Assembly: GCA_009599575.1 (NCBI GenBank)
Contig: VWND01000007.1
Span: 806,001 to 870,000, forward strand
DNA: 64,000 nt
Direction of reading: 5' to 3'
DNA from: Blumeriella jaapii
Taxonomy: Eukaryota; Ascomycota; Leotiomycetes; Helotiales; Drepanopezizaceae
Shown one piece after another: positions 10,489-21,312 of this stretch. Position 1 is the stretch's first letter. Every line of letters starts with the position of its first letter. The position numbers and the translations under genes were made by a program. The notes under the pieces are model-generated. The model saw nothing but the letters and a program-made list of their open reading frames with translations. It had not been told where the DNA came from and did no database searches.

Positions 10489-12242
10489 ATGGACGCCATA
10501 TTCTCCAGATTCTCAGGCGACAGCCCGCTCCTCCAATCCATTGGAAAATGGGGCTTCGTGGTCTACGACAACCGCGAGCTCATCCTGATGTACATCCATC
10601 TGATCCTCGCCGCCGTGTTTCCCATCTACATCGGCTCCCACGCCTCCTTACGGAGACCGCCTTCTGCTGCTTTACCTCAAAGGAGGTTGGGAGCCGATGG
10701 CAAGGCAGTCGACGAGGATGGAGACCAAGAGGAGGATGTCCAGATTGAAGGCTTGACGCCAAGCGATGCTGTGATGTTTCCTGTGATTGCTGCAATCACG
10801 CTGGGAACGCTCTACTTGATCATCAAGTGGTTGGAGGATCCGAAGTTGTTGAACAAACTGCTGAATGTTTACTTTTCCGGTACGTACATCCGCTCCAGAG
10901 AGGTTTGGGGATTTGATTGCCAACGATGGTCGACAGGTCTGGGTATCTTTGGCGTTGGCAAGCTTGCAGCGGATGGTCTGAACGTGCTCACGTCTTTCTA
11001 CTTCCCTTCCGTATGGTCGTCGAGCACGGAGACGTACTATGTTGAGCCTCTACTCTGTCAGCAGGTTGTTGGGCCAGTCAACAAGGCTAGAGTCTTGGTC
11101 CATCGTAAGTTCGTCGACAAAACGAATCCTTTTCCTGGTCTTCTGTCCCGGGTTCAATTCCCAGCATCGCTCAACAAGAGGTTGTGGTCTCTTCGGGCTG
11201 CCTTGACGAACCACTGGGTTTTCAGGGGCTATCTGCGTGGTAAGTTTAACTTTCACACGATTCTTTTCCATTATATGTAGACCACGCAATACTGACCCTC
11301 CAATTAGGCGTCGGCTCTGTCAAACAAAAAGTTCGCCTCAACGACGTCCTCGGCCTGGTAATCGGCGTCGCTACCATCGCAGTCTACAACCTCGTCGGCA
11401 AAGCCTGGTGGCTTACCAACGTGATCGGCTTCGGCTTCTGCTACGGCACTCTCCAACTCATGTCGCCCACCACCTTCTGGACCGGCACGCTCGTCCTCGC
11501 GGGCCTCTTCTTCTACGACATCGTCATGGTCTTCTACACGCCGCTCATGGTCACCGTCGCAACCACGCTCGAGGTCCCCATCAAGCTCATCTTCCCCGGC
11601 CCGAAACGCGGAAGCATGCTTGGTCTTGGCGACGTTGTGCTTCCGGGCATACTCATGGCGCTTGCCTTGAGATTCGATCTCTACCTGCATTACTTGCGGA
11701 AGCAGAGAGTGGACACCAAGCCGACGATCCCCTCGCTGGCACCGAGTAAGCCAACGGTGGTGAGAGAGACATACGTCGATGCTACCGGGAAGTGGGGTGA
11801 GCGTTTCTGGACGCGGAGCGCGAAGAAGGGCGAGGTTACTCTAGCGGACAGCGCACGCTTCCCCAAGGCCTACTTCAACGCCAGTCTCGTGGGCTACGTC
11901 CTCGCCATGCTCGTCACGCTCGTTGTCATGAACGTCTTCAACCACGCGCAGCCCGCGTTGCTGTACCTCGTGCCTGGGGTGCTGGCGGCGCTTTGGGGAA
12001 CGGCGCTTGTAAGGGGCGAGTTGAGGCTGATGTGGGAGTATACGGAGGACGGGCAGTGGGGGCTTGAGAAGAGAGAGGACCCTGAGAGTACTACCGAGGC
12101 TGAGAAGGACAGCGAGCTGTCTCTGAAGCAGGGCACGGATGTGGTGAAGAAGGCGAGGAAGGATGACGAGCATACGCATCATGTGTTCATCTTCTCGTTA
12201 GAGTCGCCGAGGCAGGGGTTGAATGACAAAAATCTTAGCTAG
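10489..12242 (+). CDS. Signal peptide peptidase (presenilin-type intramembrane aspartyl protease), 4 exons
   Basis: Cleaves transmembrane segments within the ER membrane. Exons 10489–10879, 10937–11104, 11165–11239 and 11308–12242 give 522 residues. Catalytic motifs are present in order: YD in the segment FFYDIVMVF, GLGD in LGLGDVVLPG, and the PAL motif in QPALLYLVP, each within a hydrophobic segment. An N-terminal membrane helix (LILMYIHLILAAVFPIYIG) precedes an acidic loop. The C-tail is charged (TEAEKDSELSLKQ). Splicing of intron 1 restores YFSGLGIFGVGKLAADGLN, matching the family. Introns 1 and 2 are 57 and 60 nt, multiples of three without stops, so an unspliced reading would stay open. 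Confidence 0.92.
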
Positions 12243-12599
12243 GATTCGGTGTGTTGCTTAGTATGAAGCTGCTACGACGAGTCTGGCGTGTGAGATTTGT
12301 ATTACATAGAGCGAGCATTGGGACGGCGAGGCGTTCGATGGCCGGGGCAACGACCCTTGGGAACATCTCGTACGAGATAGGTGGAAATGGTTTCTAAACG
12401 CGTATTCTACTTCGTCTCTCTTGCTGACTGGCCTCCTGACTTCGCAATCCAGCCCAAGCAAATCTGGATTCTCACATTACTCCAACCGACCAAATTACCA
12501 TGATTGAGCCGCCCCCTCTATGCTCCCCCAACGCCAAGCCCAGATGTAAAATCATATCGGCATCTCATCGTTTGTCTCATCGCTCGGATCGGGAGGCCG
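12243..12599. other. Convergent 3' region, signal peptide peptidase / NAA50-like gene
   Basis: A 357-bp gap between converging genes. No gene or clear terminator structure is seen. Confidence 0.5.
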
Positions 12600-13658
12600 C
12601 TAGGAGCCAAAAGCAGCTGCAGGATAGGCCCTCTTTTTCCTCCCTTTCGCCTCGGTGCCACTTTTCGAGCTACTCCTCGAGCTCGCCGCGCTCCCCTGCT
12701 GGCTTCCCAAGGCACTCGGCAGCTTCAACGTAGGCCCGCCCAAGAAATCGTCCGGTAGATCATTCCACTCCCTCTCCGGCCCTTTATCCTGAAACGACCT
12801 CGCGTGGACGATCGGGGGCCTCGTCGCGCCCAGCTCACTGCCGTTTGCCTGGATCGACGGAGTCGATTTCAGGTGATCAGAGGGCACCAGCCGCCGCCGA
12901 TACACATACGCCGTATCGGGGCTCAGCCGTCGATAGTACCCACGCAGAACGTCGCCCTCTCGCTGGAAGCCCCTCGCCGCGTACCACGCCAGCGCCTCCT
13001 CGTTCTGCGTCCAGACGTGCGCGTAGAGACTGTGGATGCGCACCTCCGTTTGCCGCGTGGCGGCGTCGATGACCTCGTTCAACACCGCGGCCGCAAGCCC
13101 TTTCCCGCGGTATGGGGACAGCAGCGCGAGGCTCTGCACGTAGATGTCGTGCGTGGTAGGGTCGTAGACGGGGGTCTCGGGCGTGGAGGAGGGCGCGAGC
13201 GCTGGCTCTAGACGGCAGACGACGCCGCCGACGAGCTTGGCTTCCTGGCTGCTGGCGTCTGTCCAGAGGATGGCGCGCGAGAAACCACGGCAGGGCGTGG
13301 GCGGGTCCGGCGCGAGGATCTTGTGGTAGAAGGAGTCGGGGTAGCTGATTGGGAGGAGGAGGGCGTTGATGCGCCGGAGGGATTGGATGTGTGCTTGCTC
13401 GATCGGAGAGATGATTGCTTGGGGAGGGAGCGTCGTCGTCGTCGCTTGGGTGTTGGACTTGGGTGGGTTGAAAGCTGGAGCTGAAGCTGAAGCTGGAGGC
13501 GTTCTGATCATGCCAGGTGAGAGAGGCGCGGGGGACTTGGTGGATTGGGAGACAGGGGAGCTCCCGCCCGGTGGTGCGGTGTCATTAGGAGCTGGTCGAG
13601 GCTGGAAGAACGACGTGATGGACGGCTGAAGTCGCGTCGAGGGCGGGTTGGTGTCCAT
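12600..13658 (-). CDS. NAA50-like GNAT N-acetyltransferase with near-N-terminal PIP-box motif
   Basis: Acetyl-CoA-dependent acetyltransferase. The core (about residues 75–255) starts with QSLRRINALLLPISYPDSFYH, the substrate-loop motif of NAA50/San. It contains YRGKGLA, the R-x-x-G-x-A acetyl-CoA pyrophosphate-binding signature, and NEEALAWYAARGF, typical of the GNAT C-terminal part. The start at 13658 is chosen because it is followed at once by QPSITSFF (residues 11–18), an exact match to the PCNA-interaction consensus Q-x-x-I-x-x-F-F. The frame stays open to 13787, so a longer start cannot be excluded. A Pro/Ser linker separates motif and core, and the C-terminus ends in a basic GRKKRAY patch. 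NAA50 supports sister-chromatid cohesion in animals. The link to PCNA is my inference. Confidence 0.8.
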   Translation of the reverse strand: MDTNPPSTRLQPSITSFFQPRPAPNDTAPPGGSSPVSQSTKSPAPLSPGMIRTPPASASAPAFNPPKSNTQATTTTLPPQAIISPIEQAHIQSLRRINALLLPISYPDSFYHKILAPDPPTPCRGFSRAILWTDASSQEAKLVGGVVCRLEPALAPSSTPETPVYDPTTHDIYVQSLALLSPYRGKGLAAAVLNEVIDAATRQTEVRIHSLYAHVWTQNEEALAWYAARGFQREGDVLRGYYRRLSPDTAYVYRRRLVPSDHLKSTPSIQANGSELGATRPPIVHARSFQDKGPEREWNDLPDDFLGGPTLKLPSALGSQQGSAASSRSSSKSGTEAKGRKKRAYPAAAFGS

Positions 13659-14078
13659 GTTTGTCGACTTTGTAGATGTATATACTTCGTCAGATGTTGT
13701 ACTCAATGTCTCGACTGCAGCTGCACGCAGTTGCCCCATCGGTTTTGGCCCTTGACCGCCTTTGCTTCCCGGTTCATCATCATCCAAAAGTTCTGCCGCG
13801 CTAGCACTACCGACTAGACAGGTGCAGTTTCAGCCATTGCAACCGTTACAACGACAATCCAAATTCAAAGTGGCCCTCATTGGCAATATCAACAGCTACT
13901 TCACGGCCATGGTCTACAGAAGAGAGTGAGCTCGAGAATTACTCTACAATGCTCTCTCATTTTCCCGGCCTCCCCGTCATTCTTGCAGCCCCTTGCAACG
14001 GTGCTTTGGATTGCATCACAACTGTTCCTTTCCCCGGTTCGCAGATTGCTGGGCCCGCTCATCACCACGCTCTTCACA

Positions 14079-15472
14079 ATGTCGGCCAACGGCACATTTG
14101 AGGCCCCGGGTCTCGTCGCACCTGATGCGGACGGGCAGCTTGACCCCATTGGAAATTTGGTAAATTGGAATTCCCTTGACAATCAAATCGGCTGCGCTGC
14201 GAGGAGAAAGTACCAACAGCTAATTCTCAGAACCAGACATACGCAGTGCTCGACGACTCGTTTTACAACATTCTTCATGACTTGGTTTTCGAGACCTTCC
14301 GCGAAGAAAAGATGCTAAGGGCTTCATCTGCGGCCATTATTGTCGAGCAGAAAGCTACAGAAGCTGCCGAAGACGACGAGTCAGTCCATCAGCAACGCGT
14401 CGAGACCGAGGGAGCTTCGTGGGAGAATGGCATTGCATACATCAAAGGAAACCCACTACAAACCACAGTTTCAGGGGAGATCCGCTGCTCCAAATGCGGC
14501 CTTCTCCGCCTTCTACATCCGACGGACGGCAATGGCGGCAGGAAACCCGAGCCGGGCGTCCAATACTGCACAAAGCACCCCTTCATCAACAAGCCATATC
14601 ATGATATCTACGGACAGGTATACGTACCCGAGGGTCCCGGCCGTGGCAAGAAGAAGAAAGACATGATCAATCCTCTGAAGCAGCAGAAGGAGGCCACTCC
14701 GAGCGGAAGCCAGGACGGCGAGAACGCATCACCAGCTCCCGGCGAGGAAGAAGAGAAAGTGCCCATAAATTTCCCTTCGTCCAAATGTAACAATTGCAGC
14801 CAGCACGTCCCGATCAAACGTATGAATAATCACATGGCAAAGTGCATAGGCGGTTTCGGACGAACTGCCTCGCGAGATGCAAAAGCCAAAATGTCCACGG
14901 GCACGGGAAATGGCAGTCAGAATGGCTACACGCCTCCTGGAAGCCGCAATGTCACCCCTGTACCTGTAGCTCCCACCAGCAAGAACGGTCGTACGAGTCC
15001 CACCAAGCGCGAGGCCGGCGATGACTTCGAGTCGGAGGAATCTCCCATGAAGAAGAAGAAGCCCCTGAAGAAAAACCCAACAACCAAGCTAAAAGCACAA
15101 GCTCCCAAGATGTCAAAGAACTCGAGTCAGCATTCTGCCAGTGGGCTGAGTTTCGAGTCTAAGCCGCCTGCAAGCGACGACGAGGCCTTCGTTGACGACG
15201 GGGACGATGATCGCGATGGTGATTTCAACGAGAAGCCGATATCAGTGGACTCCAAAAAGCGGAAGCTCGCCAAGCCCGTTAAGAAGCTGACCACCAAACC
15301 AAAGAGCAAATGGCTCTACGGTGGCGGCAACACAGCCGCAGCGAACCTTCCCATCGTGCCGCCAGATCCCATCAAGTTAAAGGTCAAGACTAACGGCAGC
15401 GAGACCAACGGGCATTCGAAGCAGACCCGAGAGCCGTCGGAGAGCAGCCAGACGCTGAGCTCGCCGAATTGA
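14079..15472 (+). CDS. Nuclear protein with two zinc-binding motifs (second is SGF11-like C2HC), 2 exons
   Basis: Exons 14079–14159 and 14231–15472 encode 440 residues. The first motif is RCSKCGLLRLLHP followed by VQYCTKHPF, a likely Cys4/Cys3His cluster (about residues 103–140). The second is CNNCSQHVPIKRMNNHMAKC, with C-x2-C-x12-H-x3-C spacing like the SGF11/ATXN7L3 finger of the SAGA deubiquitinase module. The rest is Lys/Ser-rich with several basic clusters (KKKKPLKK, KKRKLAKPVKK) that look like nuclear localisation signals. I recognise the pattern as a conserved ascomycete family but cannot name it. A chromatin or transcription role is inference. Confidence 0.75.
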
Positions 15473-18446
15473 AGGCGTACGGTCACGAGCTGGGTGTTGT
15501 GGGGTGGACAGGTACCCGAGAGTGAGGCAATTGAATATCACCCGGGGAAGGAAGGGAACTTGTATTGCACGCATGGACAGGGTGATCCGCCCACGTGGGC
15601 TGGCTGAGCGTGGGCATGGAATTGGCGTTTTCTAACTCTCTGTCTGGCTGAATTATGCGCGCGGGATGGCTCCATGGCTCTTATTTTCTCGGGTCCGGTC
15701 GGGCGTGGCTGGCGCGGCGTCTGATCGGGACATGGCATGGCATGGCATGGGGCTGCGCTCATGCACGGCGTTAAAATGGATGCATAGGTATGAAATCTCT
15801 GACATCAATGGAGGAACGTGCTTGTTTTTCATCTTGTTGTCTCCGCTCGTCGTTCGTTTCTCAGCTCACGTGAAGAGTGGAGGAAGGAGCGTGGTGTCTA
15901 CGATCTGATGGGGGAAGAGAACAACGGAGGTACAGTGGAAAGCCAGGAGGAGCTGACTGAGGTTGTGTAGCGAGTATAGGGAAGACGGTGGATGAATCAC
16001 ATTACAAGTTTACAACGCACTGGGTACGGAGCCGCACCGAAGTTGATGTACATTTCACTCATCTGGCTTTTGAAGAGGTGCGGCCTCTTTGGCGCGTTTC
16101 TGCTCTATCCTGCCCTGCCCTGCCCTGCTCTCCTCCCAGTATCACAATCACAGTCCGAGTCCGAGTCCGAATCCTCATCCTCTCCAGACTCCTTCTTGTG
16201 TCGTGGGTCACGCACTGAAAGGGTATTTACATGTAAAACCAGAATTTTCCGATGGAAAAGAAAAACGGGAAAAGGAGAAGAGGAGGCTCCGGGCCTTTCT
16301 TTTCTCTCTTTCTATTTTTTATTTCTTACGACGGTGGATATCATTCAATTGCTCGTCCTCTTTCCTTATGCCCTTTTAACTGTTTTGCCTTTTTACCTCT
16401 CGACTCGTCTTGTTGTGTTTCCTGTTATGTGTGATGGAATTCTGGAGGATGTTCGCTGGCTGGGCTTATTCTCGGGGGGTGGGATGGAGATGGAGAGCTG
16501 GGCTTTTGGTAGGGCTGTTGGTCGGAAATTTCTTGATGGGATGCGATGGATGGAAACGGGTAGGTATATATAACAGTATCTTACAAGCTGGAGAGGCGGG
16601 AGAGATTTGGTGGGGATTTGTCGGGACTTTGGGTCTATCTCTGTCCTCTAAATTCCCCAAAGATCCCCCATGAGAAATAAATCTCACGTTTATACGTGTA
16701 CTGTACCTACTTGTAAACATTTACAATTTAAATAACCCCATACCCCCATGCACAAACCCAGCTAAACACCACCCTTCTCTAAGGCAACACCTACCTACCT
16801 GGGTCCCGTCTCCCTTCTTCTAAAACCAAGACCTCCAATCTTGTTGAAGATCATGAGGAAATTCCTCAGGTACTGTTTTATGGAGGAGGGGTAGAGTACC
16901 GTGGTACCTATCTACCTGGATGAACGAAACGCGGCTTGCTTCTGATCTTGGCAGCCGAGAAGAAATACTACGCTAAGTACGAGTTGTCAAGCTAAGGATC
17001 TTGGACGGTGTTTAAGTAAACTCGACTTCTTTGAAGCGCTCTTACTCTTGCGGGGCTGGGCTGGACTGGACGGGAGCGGAGGGCTTGCTGCTTCATAGGG
17101 ATCTGTTCTTGAGTCGAAGCAGCACAATCTCGCCAGACTTTGACATCATCAACGACTGCAGCAGGGCTACCTAGGCTTCATTCTCGGCTGTGTGGCAGTC
17201 CTTGCTCATTGACATCGTCAACATCACTCGAGTAGCACAAAACCTCTCCCAAAAGGCAACGCCCTCTCCCATTGGCCCTGAACACTGCCTCAGCCACAGG
17301 AACACAAGTCGCGTCAAGCTATCTCCCGGTACTTTTGCAAGGTTGAAAGCAGGGTGCATGGTAGAATGACACATCCCTGGACTGTGCTTGCCAAGTAATC
17401 TCGAACTCTCAGTGCTATAAATCTTGCTTAGATGTTCTGGAGATGTCTTTGAGCTTTTGCTCGCTCTCAGCATCGATTGTAATTTGCAGACTCCTGGACG
17501 AGGATTTTCCTATGGTGTTCGTTTCACACCCTCGGTGCTGGGTAACGATGATATCGAAAAAGAAGCAGGGGGATCGGTGTCTGTTGGTGAACGCGGTCTT
17601 GAGAACGCGCAGTCTCGTGTAATTTTCGCGTAAAATAGGGGCGTCTCGGTTATCTAGTGGGGCCGGAAAGCAACAAAGCGACGGAGTTGCCCGCTTTCAT
17701 TTCTACACAGTTCAGAAGGTGCTTTGGCAAAAGTATCTTGATGAGTGGTCTACCCAGACCGAGTTGCCTAGTTTGTGAATAACTTCCAGGCCATCGATCG
17801 ACTTTGACCTTGAAGCGCGAGAACTACAAGTATGGCAGGGCTAGGAGGTGAGTAGATAGCTGCTGTTGTACTGTACATACCTGATTTCAGTCAGATTCAG
17901 GAACCAGCGTCAACATCCTGGACCCTGGAAACCAACCTCTCTATTATCGTTCGTCCGAACGTTGCTCTTCGTACATACCACCGGGTTCGTACCTTTCGTA
18001 GGTACAGTACTGTACATATAGTCGGGGGATCGGAGACCACCCTTTCCGGCGAAGTTACATACTGTACTGTACTATTTCTGTGTACAACTTCGCCGGAAAG
18101 GGTGGTCTCCGGTCCCCCGATTATACTTTTCTCCAGGACAGGGAAAAGGACTATCAACTTGGCTACCCCAGCCAGAGTAGCGGGTTCGATGTAGTCCGGC
18201 TTACAATTTGTCAACTTCCCCTACTCTCTAGCTACTTGATCTCCCTCGATCGTTTCTCTTTCCTTTCTTCTCTAAGCAGTATCGGCACACCTCTCGAATA
18301 GAGACGTGAGCTTATTGCGACTCTAGGTATGTCGACAAATCGGTGCTGGTCATGCCAGAGCACGGAGTAGAATACTGACTGACTGTTTGATATCCAGTTC
18401 CTCACTATCCCTCCTATCCCTCCTACCCTTCGCGTCACCCAGCAGC
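15473..18446. other. Gene-poor 3.0-kb region
   Basis: No gene can be supported. It contains a short CATGG repeat (about 15731–15751), pyrimidine-rich stretches around 16090–16390, scattered GTACTGTAC motifs and the hairpin at 18017–18125. The longest open frame (15992–16573, plus) is low-complexity with no family resemblance. The last few hundred bases should include the promoter of the TLC gene. Confidence 0.5.
18017..18125. repeat. Large hairpin: 40-bp inverted repeat with 29-bp loop
   Basis: Bases 18017–18056 and 18086–18125 are inverted copies matching at 38 of 40 positions. Both outer ends start with TATA. The two mismatches are transitions that would pair as G·U in a plus-strand RNA. 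The loop carries a GTACTGTAC motif. It could be a tiny fold-back MITE or a structured transcript end. It lies about 320 bp upstream of the TLC-domain gene start. Confidence 0.85.
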
Positions 18447-19435
18447 ATGCTTGATCCATTCTTCGCGCCGATACCCGCGATCAAGGAAGCCATCACGCCC
18501 TTGTGCGACTACCTTCACTTGCGGAGCCTGCCCCTCCATTTCCACGAGGTCCTATTCGCATCCTACTTCTACCACGCCATCTTCGCGTACCTGGCCCCCC
18601 CTCTATCAAGCTGGCTTCTTCCAAACCGTTACACACATCTCTCCCCCGAAAGCAAGCTGCGATGGAACATGCACTGCGCGTCAATGGTGCAGTGCTGCAC
18701 CATCACAATGCTGGCACTCTGGACCATGTACGCAGATGACGAGAGGCGGCACATGGACCTCGCAGAACGGATGTGGGGATACACCGGCGCCGCCGGTCTG
18801 GTCCAAGCTCTGGCTGCGGGTTATTTCCTCTTCGACCTGGTGGTGATGCTTCGATACCTGGACGTCTTCGGCCTCGGTATGCTGGCGCATGCTTGCAGCT
18901 GTCTTGCCACGTACACGCTGGGATTTGTACGTTCCCTTCAGCAGGTGAGCATGGAAAAAGGTAAGTGTCTGACTGATGGGTTTTGCTCTAGCGACCGGTT
19001 TTCAATTACTATGGGTGTGTTTTCATGCTCTACGAGCTCTCCACGCCATTCCTGAACATCCATTGGTTCTTCGACAAGCTGGGTATGACGGGGACCAAGG
19101 CGCAACTCTACAACGGACTCACCCTCCTGGTGGTCTTCTTCTGCTGCCGGTTGGTTTGGGGAGCGTATTCGAGCTTCAACATCTATCGCGATGTGTGGAA
19201 TGCCCTACATCTCGATTCATCGGCCAAACTCGGCGGCAACGAAGAGACGATGCGCTTTGCGGCTGACAGATCTTTACCGCTGTGGCTCGTGGTGCTGTAT
19301 CTGAGCGGACACGTCACTTTGCAGGCGTTAAATGTTTGGTGGTTTGGGAAGATGATTGCTGCGGTTAAGAAAAGGTTTGTAAAAGTCCCCAACGAGAACA
19401 GCGTCCGGGAGAATGGTACAAAGAAGAAGGTATGA
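18447..19435 (+). CDS. TLC-domain multi-pass membrane protein, 2 exons
   Basis: Exons 18447–18926 and 18992–19435 encode 307 residues. Several hydrophobic helices are visible, with TLC-family landmarks: HFHEVLFASYFYHAIF, SKLRWNMHCASMVQC, GYFLFDLVVMLRYLD and, after splicing, FRPVFNYYGCVFMLYELSTPFLNIHWFFDKL. The last segment is the conserved late TLC helix pair, and it is only continuous if the 65-nt intron is removed. The family (TRAM-Lag1-CLN8; TMEM56/TLCD type) sits in the ER membrane and acts in lipid handling. The Lag1 ceramide-synthase motif is not evident, so ceramide synthesis is not claimed. Confidence 0.87.
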
Positions 19436-20106
19436 AGCCTCACGTAGGGGATTATCTGGAGTAGAGAACCATGGATACCAGGCTTGGGTTCAAGAGAGGA
19501 GCTGGTTTGATCCGGCAAATTTACGTCACTCCTCCTGACTATATCCTTTGAAATTTACTCTTTCAACGATGCATAATAGGCTTTCCTCTCACTGAATTCT
19601 CTCACAAAGCATCGAATTTGGACTTCAAATCTTGCTCCAAAAAGACAGCAGTCTCGTCTGACCGGCTGAGATATGCGAAGAGCTAGGCTGCGAAGGCCAA
19701 GCGGCACAGCACTTGAGGCCATTTGTTTGACGTAAGTTTACTACCCATTCTATTCCTTTCAATCGCACTGCCCGCTTAACGCTGGCGATAAAACCACTGT
19801 CGAATACCCCGCCACTCAGACCTCGTCTTGAGCTTGCTCTTCAGATCAGCCCGTCAATGCTCCAACTTGACAAAGGCGTACCAGCATGGCAAAAGGTCCT
19901 CATCAACGCCGGCTACATCGCGCTCTGGCCATTGCTCAAACTCCTCGAGAAGAGCGCCACTCGAAGATGTCTCTGACGAGACGGGCTCATTCGCAGTCTC
20001 GCCAAGCCGCGTCTACTCCCCCGGAAGCGGAAACGAGCGTTGACCCTCGACGGTCAAGCGCATCAATGCTACTACTGCTATTGACGAGAAGAGATCCCGT
20101 GATCAG

Positions 20107-21009
20107 ATGTCGTCGGCGTCGCCGTTGTTGGAGCTGCCGCGCGAACCGAGGGATGTGGTTTGGAGACGTGTCGATTCTGGGATGGTGATCCACTTGGGGA
20201 CGGCCTTGCAAGATTGTAGCGAGGAGAAGAAGAAGATGGTTGGCTCTGCGTGCCGGGTCTCGAATGGCCCAGAAGAAGGAAGAGGAGGAAGTTATAGGGG
20301 GTGCTCTTGTGAGACCTATCACTTTATGGATTTTATCGCTGGTAAGAGACGCGCTCTATACGCCGGGGCTTCTGACGGCGTGTCGACGGTCGTGAGAGAT
20401 CCTCGCTTAATTGCCCTCTTTCTTTACTGTTTCCTTCTCTCTTCCTATTGCCTTTTTCCTATTGCCTTCTTTTTTGAAAGAAAGAGGTGGATCGCTCTCG
20501 CACATACGTACGCGCCAGGTTCTCCGAAGCGATCCACCTCCTTTACAGCGATAACCAATTCGACATCCGCGAAGAAGACCTGCTCCTCTTTCTCCCTCAT
20601 CTGTTCCTCCCCCAATGCATGCACGCCATCACACCTGCGCTTCTCCTGGACTTTGCGCGACCCGCCATCCGCCCTTCCCGTCTGCCTGATGGGCACCCGC
20701 CACCCGGAGAAACACCAGAAGCGCAATCTGAAGAGCAACGATTACCGCAATCGGTGGTTCGCCATCTGGGCGAACCAGGCCCGGATGGAGGGACTGCAGG
20801 TCTTGGTCGTTGAGGTCGGGGTCGACAAGGTTCGGGCCGCAGGGTGGACGACGGGGGAGCTTGGGCTTGTGGGGGCTGTGAGGAGGCCGGAGAGGCTGGA
20901 GTTGGTTCTGTCGGAGGGGTTCGTGGTTGAGAGGATGGTGGAGAGGGTTGGGGGGAGGGTTGGGGGGAGGAATTGCCGTGTTGTGAGTAGGACGCAGTAC
21001 TTGACATAG
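20107..21009 (+). pseudogene. Decayed DUF7730-type gene, split over frames
   Basis: Pieces of one family appear in order but in different frames. Around 20107–20220 (frame 1) is LELPREPRDVVWRRV…GMVIHLG. Around 20517–20660 (frame 3) is FSEAIHLLYSDNQFDI…LPHLFLPQCMHAI. From about 20730 (frame 1 again) is YRNRWFAIWANQARMEGLQVLVVE. This order (LPRE-R motif, SEAIHLLYS-N-F motif, W…MEGL motif) matches fungal DUF7730 proteins. No GT–AG introns join the frames, and expected linking sequence is missing, so frameshift decay is the simplest reading. Small upstream ORFs (19858 and 19967) could be remnants of the N-terminus. Confidence 0.6.
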
Positions 21010-21312
21010 TGTGCTAGAACCTGGAAGTCGACTGTAATTGTTGGCATCCTGATTGCTTTGGGCGCTGTTGGTCTTGCCTTCGATGGGTTGGAGGCTTTAC
21101 GAAAGTGGTCGGGTAGTCAATGAGTATTCCTTGTGATTAGCCTAGTGAAACCGGCTGGCAAGAGGGATGTGAACGAGTAGGACTAACCTCTGGTTGAACA
21201 ACTCCTCGAACATAACGTACTTAGACACGGTGCAGTAGCGAGGTCGGGTATGCTTCACAAAAGATGACTAAAAAAGAACCAATGAAGCAGGAAACGAACT
21301 GCTTGTTTGGTC

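Noticed and set aside
11148..11165. tRNA T-loop-like GGGTTCAATTCCC
   Set aside because: It lies in the second intron of the signal peptide peptidase gene, and no acceptor, D or anticodon stem can be drawn around it.
12500..12758. Plus-strand ORFs over the NAA50-like 3' end
   Set aside because: Antisense shadow of the Ser/Arg-rich C-terminus.
15992..16573. 193-codon plus-strand ORF
   Set aside because: Low-complexity, pyrimidine-derived sequence with no homology-like motifs or splice logic.
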